Source: Clostridiales bacterium (GTDB taxonomy: Bacteria; Bacillota; Clostridia; Christensenellales; UMGS416). Taken from it: a stretch of 12,336 bases of DNA. The position numbers and the translations under genes are program-made. Location: the NCBI GenBank assembly GCA_012515725.1, contig JAAYXU010000066.1, positions 1 to 12,336 of the forward strand. Direction: 5' to 3'. Of this stretch, positions 1 to 6,427 are shown in pieces. The notes under the pieces are model-generated. The model had not been told where the DNA came from. It saw nothing but the letters and a program-made list of their open reading frames with translations, and searched no databases. Positions within the stretch are counted from its first letter, which is position 1. Every line of letters begins with the position of its first letter.

Positions 1-1715
1 CGAAGGGGCATCTCGTGCGCGAGGTAGACGCGCTGGGCGGCCAGATGGGCTGCTGCATCGACCGGACCTGTCTGCAGACCCGCATGATAAATACGTCGAA
101 GGGCCCGGCCGTCCATTCGCTGCGGGCACAGGCCGATAAGAGGAACTACCAGCGGCTCATGAAATGGACGCTCGAAAACACCGGAAATCTGCGGCTGCGC
201 CAGGGCGAGTGCACGCGGATACTGACTGAAGCGGGCCGCGTCCGCGGAATACTGACCGCCGAGGGGACGCGCTTTGACTGCCGCGCGGTCGTGGTTGCGA
301 CCGGCGTATATTTAAAGGGCCGAGTCATCATAGGCGAATACAGCACCCAAAGCGGGCCGTCGGGGCTTTTCCCTGCGAACCTCCTGTCGGCGGATCTCAT
401 GGAGATGGGATTCAGGCTCATGCGCTTCAAGACCGGAACTCCCGCGCGAGTGGACCGCCGCACGCTCGATTTCTCGGCGATGACGCCTCAGCCGGGAGAT
501 CCCGGTACGCCGCCGTTTTCGTTTATGACCGACCGCATCGACTGCCCGCAGATACCATGCCATCTGACATGGACCAACGCCGAGACACACCGGATCATAC
601 GCGACAATCTCGACCGCTCCCCGCTGTACGCAGGAGGTATATCGGGCGTGGGCGCGCGCTACTGCCCGGCGATCGAGAGCAAGGTGGTGCGCTTTGCTGA
701 TAAGGAACGCCACCAGGTGTTCGTCGAACCCGAGGGGGGCGACACTCATGAGATGTACGTGCAGGGTATGTCTACCTCGATGCCTATCGACGTGCAGGAG
801 GCGATGCTTCGGACCTTACCGGGGTTTGAGCGGGTAGAGATCATGCGGCCGGGCTACGCTATCGAGTACGACTGCATCGATTCCACGGCGCTCATGCCCG
901 ATCTGCAGAGCCGCCAGATCGCTGGGCTGTTCGCGGCCGGGCAGATAAACGGAAGCTCGGGCTACGAGGAAGCCGCAGCTCAGGGAATACTGGCCGGGAT
1001 CAACGCCGCGCAGTACCTGCGGGGTGAGCCGCCGCTCATACTGGGCCGTGACAAGGCGTACATCGGCGTACTCATAGACGATCTGGTCACAAAGGGTACC
1101 GACGAGCCCTACCGGATGATGACCAGCCGGGCCGAACACAGGCTGCTGCTGAGGCAGGACAACGCCGATCTGCGCCTGACCGAAGCAGGCCGCTGCGTCG
1201 GGCTGGTTGACGACGCCCGCTACGACAGGATGCTGCGAAAGCGCGAGGCCACGGCCCGTATGATCGCGCATCTTCGGGCAACGCCAGCCCCCGCCGGAGA
1301 GCCGCTTGCCGCACTGCTGCGCAGCAGAGGAGAGCCACCCGCGCCCGCGGGCATGTCGATGGCTGACCTGCTCCGGCGTCCGTCGGTCACGCTCGCGGAT
1401 CTCATCGCCCTCATCCCCGACGCGCCCGAGGCCGCGCCCGACGCGCTCAAGCAGGCCCAGATCGAGCTCAAGTACGAAGGATACATCGCCAAGGAGCGCG
1501 AAGCGGTCGCGCGGCAGCGCCGCATGGAGGATCTTTTACTGCCGCCCGGGCTCGATTACCACGCGATAGCGGGTCTGCGGCTCGAGGCGCGCCAGAAGCT
1601 TGCCGACAGGAGGCCCCTCAGCGTCGGCCAGGCTTCCCGTATCCCGGGCGTGTCCCCGGCTGACATCGCTGTGCTGCTACTGGCGCTGCGCCGCTACGAG
1701 GGAGCCGCCTCATGA
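1..1715 (+). CDS. mnmG: MnmG (GidA), tRNA uridine-5-carboxymethylaminomethyl modification enzyme, 5'-truncated by window edge
   Basis: MnmG is an FAD protein that, with the GTPase MnmE, installs the (carboxymethyl)aminomethyl group on U34 of certain tRNAs in the cytoplasm. The reading frame is open from base 3 (KGHLVREVDALGGQMG), so the gene begins left of the window; the GTG at 15 is an internal codon. Compared with the roughly 630-residue E. coli protein, about 50 N-terminal residues with the FAD Rossmann glycine motif are missing. Family landmarks seen in order are NTSKGPAVHSLRAQADK, FKTGTPARVDRRTLDFS, NLDRSPLYAGGISGVGARYCPAIESK (containing the conserved Cys, codon 663-665), RPGYAIEYD, AGQINGSSGYEEAAAQG, PYRMMTSRAEHRLLLRQDNADLRLTE and, near the C-terminus, KYEGYIAKE and GQASRIPGVSPADI. 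The C-terminal MnmE/tRNA-binding helical region is complete. The stop codon overlaps the rsmG start (ATGA), indicating translational coupling. Identification is certain; only the start is unseen. Confidence 0.98.
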   Translation, partial: KGHLVREVDALGGQMGCCIDRTCLQTRMINTSKGPAVHSLRAQADKRNYQRLMKWTLENTGNLRLRQGECTRILTEAGRVRGILTAEGTRFDCRAVVVATGVYLKGRVIIGEYSTQSGPSGLFPANLLSADLMEMGFRLMRFKTGTPARVDRRTLDFSAMTPQPGDPGTPPFSFMTDRIDCPQIPCHLTWTNAETHRIIRDNLDRSPLYAGGISGVGARYCPAIESKVVRFADKERHQVFVEPEGGDTHEMYVQGMSTSMPIDVQEAMLRTLPGFERVEIMRPGYAIEYDCIDSTALMPDLQSRQIAGLFAAGQINGSSGYEEAAAQGILAGINAAQYLRGEPPLILGRDKAYIGVLIDDLVTKGTDEPYRMMTSRAEHRLLLRQDNADLRLTEAGRCVGLVDDARYDRMLRKREATARMIAHLRATPAPAGEPLAALLRSRGEPPAPAGMSMADLLRRPSVTLADLIALIPDAPEAAPDALKQAQIELKYEGYIAKEREAVARQRRMEDLLLPPGLDYHAIAGLRLEARQKLADRRPLSVGQASRIPGVSPADIAVLLLALRRYEGAAS

Positions 1716-2443
1716 ATCCGCTCGAAGACCTCCTTCGCGCCGGACTCAGGCGGTGGGAGCTCACGCTTACCGACGCGCAGATCGACGCTCTTGTCGGCTA
1801 CTCGGCGCATCTCCTCGACGCCAACGCCCGCATGAACCTGACGGCGGTCACCGATCCCTCGGATTTTGCGCGCAGGCATCTCCTGGACTCGCTGTGCCCG
1901 CCGGCGCTCCGGTCAATCCCCGAGGGCGCGGCGATCATTGACGTGGGAACCGGCGCGGGCTTTCCGGGGATTCCCCTGGCGATTGCGCGGCCCGACCTGC
2001 GCGTTACGCTCGTGGACGCGCGCCGCAAGAAAATCGAGTTCGTCGGGGAAGCCATCGCGGCGCTGCGCATTACGAACGCCGAGGCGCTGTGGGGCCGCGC
2101 CGAAGATCTGGCGCACGATCCCTGCCACAGGGAAACCTACGACGCCGCGCTGGCCCGCGCGCTTGCGGCGCTGCCGGTTCTCTCGGAATACCTTCTGCCC
2201 TTCGTCCGGGCGGGCGGAGCGATGCTGGCCTGGAAAGGCGCGGCCGCCGAGGTGGAGCTTGAAGCCGCACGCTCTGCAATCAGCGTGCTGGGAGGCGGAT
2301 GCGCCTCGGCGCTTCCTTACGCGATATCGGACGAGTTTTGTCGCCTGCGCATCATCGTGATCGACAAGATACGCGAAACGCCGCCGCAATATCCCCGACC
2401 GGCTGGAAAAATCGCGAAAAAACCGCTTCCATTACCTAATTAA
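1712..2443 (+). CDS. rsmG: RsmG (GidB), 16S rRNA m7G methyltransferase
   Basis: RsmG is a SAM-dependent methyltransferase that makes the N7-methylguanosine in the 530 loop of 16S rRNA (G527 in E. coli numbering); its loss gives low-level streptomycin resistance in several bacteria. The 243-residue protein has normal family length. Visible motifs are NLTA (42-45), HLLDSL (56-61), the SAM-binding loop DVGTGAGFPG (77-86), the acidic VDA at the end of the second strand (101-103), ARALA (148-152), AWKG (173-176) and a C-terminal PPQYPRPAGKIAKKPL segment typical of the family. The ATG shares four bases with the mnmG stop, and a GAGGGAG ribosome binding site inside the end of mnmG (1698-1704) lies 7 bases upstream, which supports this start. 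It is the last gene of its transcription unit because an intrinsic terminator begins 7 bases after the stop. Confidence 0.97.
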   Translation: MNPLEDLLRAGLRRWELTLTDAQIDALVGYSAHLLDANARMNLTAVTDPSDFARRHLLDSLCPPALRSIPEGAAIIDVGTGAGFPGIPLAIARPDLRVTLVDARRKKIEFVGEAIAALRITNAEALWGRAEDLAHDPCHRETYDAALARALAALPVLSEYLLPFVRAGGAMLAWKGAAAEVELEAARSAISVLGGGCASALPYAISDEFCRLRIIVIDKIRETPPQYPRPAGKIAKKPLPLPN

Positions 2444-2450
2444 GACGCAT

Positions 2451-2477
2451 AAAACCGCGCGAAAACGCGGTTTTTTT
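2451..2477 (+). terminator. Intrinsic terminator after rsmG
   Basis: A perfect 9-bp stem, AAAACCGCG (2451-2459) with CGCGGTTTT (2466-2474), encloses a 6-base loop and runs into a tract of seven T (2471-2477). It ends the mnmG-rsmG transcript and separates it from noc. The A-run on the left arm could also let it work weakly on the opposite strand. Confidence 0.92.
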
Positions 2478-2495
2478 GTCATACGATTCTTTCCT

Positions 2496-2501
2496 TACAA
2501 T
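2496..2501 (+). promoter_or_regulatory. Possible -10 element of a noc promoter
   Basis: TACAAT matches the sigma-A -10 consensus at five of six positions and sits between the rsmG terminator and noc, where a promoter is expected. The -35 is unconvincing. A TTGTCA at 2476-2481 is a good sequence but only 14 bases away, and the positions 16-18 bases away are just the T-tract of the terminator. If used, transcription would begin near 2508 and give noc a leader of about 145 bases. Confidence 0.4.
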
Positions 2502-2511
2502 AAAGGATTTA

Positions 2512-2652
2512 GGCCCGCACCGCAGAATTCATTGGGACAAGCGGGCCAGGCGTCCGCACAAAATCTCCTCTTTCCTTGCATCAGCTGCCCGTTTCTCCCC
2601 AAAGCGGGCAGCAGAAAACAACCTCCTCCCGGGAGGATAAGGAGGCGGAACT
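2512..2652 (+). other. Structured 5' leader of noc with several inverted repeats
   Basis: The stretch holds no convincing gene but is rich in dyads. GGCCCGC (2512-2518) can pair with GCGGGCC (2541-2547). GCTGCCCG (2584-2591) pairs perfectly with CGGGCAGC (2605-2612) across 13 bases. A pyrimidine segment CCTCCT (2622-2627) is complementary to AGGAGG (2640-2645), which is the ribosome binding site of noc. The same pyrimidines can instead pair with GGAGG at 2632-2636, so at least two mutually exclusive foldings exist. I see no T-box sequence or other known riboswitch class. A role in translational control is inference. Confidence 0.4.
2624..2637. promoter_or_regulatory. 14-bp palindrome resembling a Noc-binding site (NBS)
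   Basis: TCCTCCCGGGAGGA is a perfect 14-bp palindrome 15 bases upstream of the noc start codon. The published B. subtilis Noc-binding site is ATTTCCCGGGAAAT; both share the central TCCCGGGA, while the three outer bases on each side differ. Bare CCCGGG is common in this GC-rich sequence (for example near 1545, 1645 and 8463), but I found no other copy with palindromic flanks. It could be an autoregulatory or nucleation site, or only a by-product of the purine-rich ribosome binding region. Function is inferred. Confidence 0.4.
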
Positions 2653-3489
2653 ATGCGCTTCAAATCCGATACGAGCGGCAACATCGTGCAGGACATACCG
2701 GTCAAGCTGGTGGATCCCAGCCCATTCCAGCCCCGGCGCACGTTTCTGCCCTCTACGCTCGAGGAGCTGGCCACCTCCATCCGGGAACACGGGCTTATCC
2801 AGCCCATCTCCATCCGGAAAATGCCGGGTGGCCGCTATCAGCTCATATCGGGCGAAAGGCGTCTGCGGGCGTGCCGTCTGCTGGGACAAAACACGATCCG
2901 CGCGCTCGTCATACATGCCGACGACCACCAGGCGGCCATGCTCACGATGATCGAGAACCTGCAGCGTGAAGGGCTCCATTTCTTCGAAGAAGCCGAGGGC
3001 TACGAATCTCTGGTCAAGGTTCATGGAATGACCCAGAAGGAGGTCGCCGCACAGCTCCACAGGCAGCAGTCGACGATCGCCAACAAGATTCGTCTATTAA
3101 ATCTGTCACCGCAGGTCCGCTCGGCGATACTGCGAAACCGCCTGACAGAGCGCCACGCACGAGCGCTGCTCCGGCTCCGCGACGAGGCGAAGCAGCTTTC
3201 GGTCGTCGAGAAGGCGGCGCGGGAGGGGCTCACCGTACAGAGCACCGAGATGCTCATCTGCCGGATGCTCGACCGCGAATCGCCTAAACCCAAGCCCGAG
3301 GGCGGTATGCGGCGGCTGTACACAGACTGGCGGCTGCTCAACAACTCTGTCCGCGCCGCGGTGACTCAGATGCGCAGCGCGGGCGTGCCTGTTCACTACT
3401 CTTTCCGCGACATGGGCGACCATGTCGAGATGCGGGTCAGCGTGCCCAAGACCCGACCGTCTCAGGAATCCGTAAGCAAAGCGCAGTAG
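2653..3489 (+). CDS. noc: Noc-type ParB paralogue (nucleoid occlusion protein) without N-terminal membrane helix
   Basis: Noc is a CTP-dependent DNA clamp of the ParB family that loads at NBS sites and, in Bacillus, holds DNA at the membrane to keep the division ring off the nucleoid. Visible here are the N-terminal ParB domain with the CTP-binding GERRLRA (67-73) and ENLQRE (101-106), a helix-turn-helix region (about 127-150), TERHARALL (165-173) and a C-terminal dimer region (about 220-266) ending in VSVPK, all patterned like Noc. At the four positions reported to separate Noc from ParB specificity it has Q139, K145, N150 and R167; Bacillus Noc has Q, K, K, R and ParB has R, T, A, G. Position after rsmG also fits Noc. 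The ribosome binding site AAGGAGG (2639-2645) fixes the start, and an in-frame TAA at 2638-2640 rules out a longer N-terminus, so the amphipathic membrane-binding helix of Bacillus Noc is absent. A Spo0J/ParB assignment is less likely. Confidence 0.9.
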   Translation: MRFKSDTSGNIVQDIPVKLVDPSPFQPRRTFLPSTLEELATSIREHGLIQPISIRKMPGGRYQLISGERRLRACRLLGQNTIRALVIHADDHQAAMLTMIENLQREGLHFFEEAEGYESLVKVHGMTQKEVAAQLHRQQSTIANKIRLLNLSPQVRSAILRNRLTERHARALLRLRDEAKQLSVVEKAAREGLTVQSTEMLICRMLDRESPKPKPEGGMRRLYTDWRLLNNSVRAAVTQMRSAGVPVHYSFRDMGDHVEMRVSVPKTRPSQESVSKAQ

Positions 3490-3527
3490 TTTTGATTCGC
3501 ACCGCGTTTCTCTCTCCATCCATTTTT

Positions 3528-3569
3528 CCGGCTCCGGTCTGGCATAGTCATACCGAAGCCGGGTTTTTT
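3528..3569 (+). terminator. Intrinsic terminator after noc
   Basis: A 14-bp stem with two mismatches (3528-3541 with 3549-3562) closes a 7-base loop and is followed by G and six T (3564-3569). It lies 38 bases after the noc stop and makes noc a single-gene unit. Confidence 0.9.
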
Positions 3570-3581
3570 AATGTCACCAAC

Positions 3582-3610
3582 TGGACAAGCCGCGCTCATT
3601 GGGATACAAT
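3582..3610 (+). promoter_or_regulatory. Sigma-A-type promoter of the uxaA cluster
   Basis: TGGACA (3582-3587) and TACAAT (3605-3610) each match the sigma-A consensus at five of six positions and are separated by exactly 17 bases. Transcription is expected to begin near 3617. The element sits directly after the noc terminator and before uxaA, so it should drive the four-gene cluster up to 8565. Confidence 0.78.
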
Positions 3611-3618
3611 AGGGAGCG
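3593..3618. promoter_or_regulatory. Imperfect dyad overlapping the -10 element, possible operator
   Basis: CGCTC (3593-3597) and ATTG (3598-3601) are mirrored by CAAT (3607-3610) and GAGCG (3614-3618), with a 5-base centre and a 3-base interruption (AGG) on the right side. The -10 hexamer lies inside the dyad, a usual place for a repressor site; hexuronate genes are commonly repressor-controlled. The dyad is followed by a T6 tract (3622-3627), so as RNA it could also act as a weak second terminator for read-through from noc. Neither role can be proved from the sequence. Confidence 0.3.
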
Positions 3619-3660
3619 GGATTTTTTATCATTTTTACGGGGAATATAGGAGGAGCACAC

Positions 3661-5154
3661 GTGAGCAAGCCCAAGACCCTGCTCATCGACCCACGCGACG
3701 ACGTAGCGGTTGCGCTGCGCGCGCTTGCGGCCGGGGAGCCGCTGGACGCGCCGTGCGCCGGTATTACTACCGCCGAGCCGATCCCGGCGGGCCACAAGAT
3801 CGCCCGAAGGGACATCGCGGCCGGAGAGGATATCGTCAAATACGGCGCGCCGATCGGTCACGCCGTCCGCGACATCCGCGCCGGGCAATGGGTGCATACG
3901 CACAACGCGGCATCCAATCTGACCGGGCCGCTCGAATATAGCTACCAACCCGTTGCGCTGCCCGGCTTTCCCCGGCGGCACGAGACGTTCATGGGGTATG
4001 TACGCCCCGACGGACGGGTGGGAGTGCGCAACGAGCTGTGGATCATTCCGACGGTAGCCTGCGCAAACCAAACATGTGAGATGCTGGCCCGGCAGGCCAT
4101 GACCGACGGGACGGCCGCGGGACTTGACGGCGTGTACGCGATGCGCCATCCGTACGGCTGCTCGCAGCTGGGGGATGATCTTGCCAATATGCGCGACCTG
4201 ACGGCCGCGCTCGTCAACCACCCCAACGCGGGCGGCGTGCTGGTCGTGGGCTTAGGCTGCGAGACCAATCAGATCTCGTCGGTACAGCAGGCGCTCGGTA
4301 CATGGGATCCCGCGCGCGTGCGGTTCTATAATACGCAGGAGGTAGGCGACGAGCTCGCACTTGGAGCGCGGCTGCTCGCCGAGCTGGCCGAGCACGCGCG
4401 CAGGGCCGTGCGCACAGAGGTGTCGATGGAACATCTGACGCTGGGGCTCAAGTGCGGCGGCTCCGACGCCTTTTCGGGCATTACCGCCAATCCCCTCATC
4501 GGGCGCATGGCCGACCGGGCCGTTGACTGCGGCGGCACGGCGCTACTTACCGAGGTACCCGAGATGTTCGGGGCCGAAACCCGGCTCATGGAGCGGGCGG
4601 CCGACGAAAACGTCTACCGGGACATCGTGGAGCTTATAAACAGCTTCAAGCGGTACTATCTGGAACACGGCCAGCCGGTATACGACAATCCATCGCCGGG
4701 CAACAAGGACGGCGGTATCACGACGCTGGAGGACAAGTCGCTGGGCTGCACATACAAGGGAGGTAGCCGAGCGGTCACGGGAGTGCTGCGCTACGCTCAG
4801 CCCGCCGACCGTCCGGGGCTCCTGCTGGTACCGGCACCCGGCAACGATCTGGTGGCGATAACGGCGCTCATGGCCGCCGGTGCACAGATCATACTCTTCT
4901 CAACCGGCCGCGGCAATCCGATGGGCACATTCGTACCCACGATCAAGATCGGCACCAACAGCGCGATGTCGCTCCGAAAGGCCCACTGGATCGATCTTAA
5001 CGCGGGCTGTATCATGGAGGACATGACCCAGGACGAGGCGGCCGACGCGCTGTGGGCGATCATCGGCGAGGTCGCGTCGGGCCGGAGGCTCGCGGCCAAC
5101 GAACGGAACGGGCAAAGGGAAATGACCCTATTTAAAACGGGAGTCACCGTGTAA
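3661..5154 (+). CDS. uxaA: UxaA, altronate dehydratase
   Basis: UxaA dehydrates D-altronate to 2-keto-3-deoxygluconate in galacturonate catabolism; it is a cytosolic, iron-requiring enzyme (EC 4.2.1.7). The 497-residue length matches E. coli UxaA (about 495). The N-terminal SAF-type domain (about 1-95) carries GHKIA (44-48), YGAPIGHA (61-68) and VHTHN (78-82). The large C-terminal dehydratase domain begins at GYVRPDGRVGVRNELWIIPTVAC, where full-length UxaA and related D-galactarate dehydratases agree. It continues through GCSQLGDD, GGVLVVGLGCE, LKCGGSDAFSGITANP, LTEVPEMFGAE, NPSPGNKDGGITTLEDKSLGC and STGRGNPMGTFVPTIK. The GTG start is fixed by AGGAGG at 3648-3653, 7 bases upstream. It heads the cluster with uxaC 20 bases downstream. 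The SAF plus dehydratase architecture and close agreement with Bacillus UxaA favour altronate over galactarate as substrate. Confidence 0.95.
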   Translation: MSKPKTLLIDPRDDVAVALRALAAGEPLDAPCAGITTAEPIPAGHKIARRDIAAGEDIVKYGAPIGHAVRDIRAGQWVHTHNAASNLTGPLEYSYQPVALPGFPRRHETFMGYVRPDGRVGVRNELWIIPTVACANQTCEMLARQAMTDGTAAGLDGVYAMRHPYGCSQLGDDLANMRDLTAALVNHPNAGGVLVVGLGCETNQISSVQQALGTWDPARVRFYNTQEVGDELALGARLLAELAEHARRAVRTEVSMEHLTLGLKCGGSDAFSGITANPLIGRMADRAVDCGGTALLTEVPEMFGAETRLMERAADENVYRDIVELINSFKRYYLEHGQPVYDNPSPGNKDGGITTLEDKSLGCTYKGGSRAVTGVLRYAQPADRPGLLLVPAPGNDLVAITALMAAGAQIILFSTGRGNPMGTFVPTIKIGTNSAMSLRKAHWIDLNAGCIMEDMTQDEAADALWAIIGEVASGRRLAANERNGQREMTLFKTGVTV

Positions 5155-5174
5155 CGCGAAAGGATGGTATACAT

Positions 5175-6425
5175 ATGATCAGCGACAAACAGATAATGCG
5201 CATTCTGGTCGATCGGGCCATCGAGGAAACCCCGGTACTCGATATGCATACGCATATCTATACCCCGTGCTTCGGCGATCTGCTGCTCTATGGCGTCGAC
5301 GAGCTTATTACCTACCACTATCTGATCGCGGAGACGTTCCGCTATACGGGAATGCCCTATGCCCGGTACTGGGCCATGAGCAAGAAGGAACAGGCCGACT
5401 TTATATACCAGACGCTGTTTATCGAGCATACGCCGGTGAGCGAGTCGTGCCGCGGCGTACTCACGGTGCTACGCAAACTGGGTGCGCCGGTCGGCGGCAG
5501 CCTTAACAGTATTCGCGACTACCTGAAGCGCTTCAGCCGCGAGGAATTCGTGGACAAGGTGTTCGAGCTCTCCCATGTTGACAGGGCCGTCATGACCAAC
5601 GATCCATTCGACGAGCAGGAGCACGCGGTCTGGCGGAGCGGGTACGTTGCCGACAGGCGCTTCGTTCCGGCGCTGCGCCTCGACGGACTGCTCGTATACT
5701 TCGAAAAGAACGTGGATACGCTCGTACGCCGCGGATACCGTGTATCGCGCGCACTGGACGAGACGACATTCGCCGAGCTGCGGCGATTCCTCGAGGACGA
5801 AATCGGGCGCATGGGCGCGGTGTACATGGCCGTGTCGCTGCCAGATACGTTCAGGTATCCCGATGACAGCGTCGCCACGCGGATCATCGACGAATGCGTG
5901 CTGCCAGTGGCGACCAGGCTCAATATCCCGTTCGCGCTCATGATAGGCGTCAAGCGCCAGGTGAATCCCGGACTGCTCCTTGCCGGGGACGCGGTGGGCA
6001 AGACCGCGATCGAGTCGATCGAGCGCCTGTGCGCCGACAATCCACGGACCAAGTTCCTGGCTACGCTTCTGTCGCGCGAAAACCAGCACGAGCTGTGCGT
6101 AATGGCCCGCAAATTCCGCAATCTTCTGATATTCGGCTGCTGGTGGTTCCTCAATAATCCCAGCATTATCGACGAGATGACCCGCATGCGCCTGGAGCTC
6201 CTGGGCACCAGCATGGTTCCGCAGCACTCCGACGCGCGAGTGCTGGATCAGCTCATCTACAAGTGGACTCATTCGCGCAGCATCATCGCCGCGGTGCTCA
6301 AGGACAAGTACGCCGATCTTATGGACACCGGCTGGCCGCTTCGTGAGGAGGAAATCCGACGGGATGCGGGACTGCTGCTGGGCGGGGCGTTCGAGGCGTT
6401 CCTAAAGCTCAGGTTTGAGGAGTAG
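5175..6425 (+). CDS. uxaC: Uronate isomerase of the divergent Bh0493 type (UxaC family)
   Basis: Uronate isomerase interconverts D-glucuronate/D-fructuronate and D-galacturonate/D-tagaturonate (EC 5.3.1.12); it is a non-hydrolytic, cytosolic member of the amidohydrolase superfamily. The 416 residues are shorter than classic UxaC (about 470) but match the divergent B. halodurans enzyme Bh0493, which I recall as about 427 residues with a near-identical motif order. Seen here are the metal-binding HTH (H25, H27) in VLDMHTHIYTP, LITYHYL (45-51), VSESCRGVL (88-96), MTNDPFD (140-146), RLD (168-170), LLSRENQHEL (298-307), GCWWFLNNP (321-329), and QHSDAR (350-355) with the expected metal and substrate residues D353 and R355. 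The ATG has a weak AAAGGATGG site 5159-5167 upstream. Pairing with uxaA supports a hexuronate role. The assignment rests on family pattern and context; the preferred uronate cannot be told. Confidence 0.88.
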   Translation: MISDKQIMRILVDRAIEETPVLDMHTHIYTPCFGDLLLYGVDELITYHYLIAETFRYTGMPYARYWAMSKKEQADFIYQTLFIEHTPVSESCRGVLTVLRKLGAPVGGSLNSIRDYLKRFSREEFVDKVFELSHVDRAVMTNDPFDEQEHAVWRSGYVADRRFVPALRLDGLLVYFEKNVDTLVRRGYRVSRALDETTFAELRRFLEDEIGRMGAVYMAVSLPDTFRYPDDSVATRIIDECVLPVATRLNIPFALMIGVKRQVNPGLLLAGDAVGKTAIESIERLCADNPRTKFLATLLSRENQHELCVMARKFRNLLIFGCWWFLNNPSIIDEMTRMRLELLGTSMVPQHSDARVLDQLIYKWTHSRSIIAAVLKDKYADLMDTGWPLREEEIRRDAGLLLGGAFEAFLKLRFEE

Positions 6426-6427
6426 CC

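Noticed and set aside
2476..2501. TTGTCA and TACAAT as a complete noc promoter
   Set aside because: The spacing is only 14 bases and the TTGTCA overlaps the terminator T-tract; I kept only the -10 as a tentative element.
2653..3489. Assignment of this gene as the chromosome-partitioning ParB/Spo0J
   Set aside because: The specificity positions are Q, K, N, R rather than R, T, A, G, the C-terminal region is patterned like Noc, and the gene follows rsmG directly without parA.
3658..3663. CACGTG at the uxaA start as a parS core
   Set aside because: The flanking bases are not palindromic and do not match the TGTTTC/GAAACA arms of parS; it arises from CAC followed by the GTG start codon.
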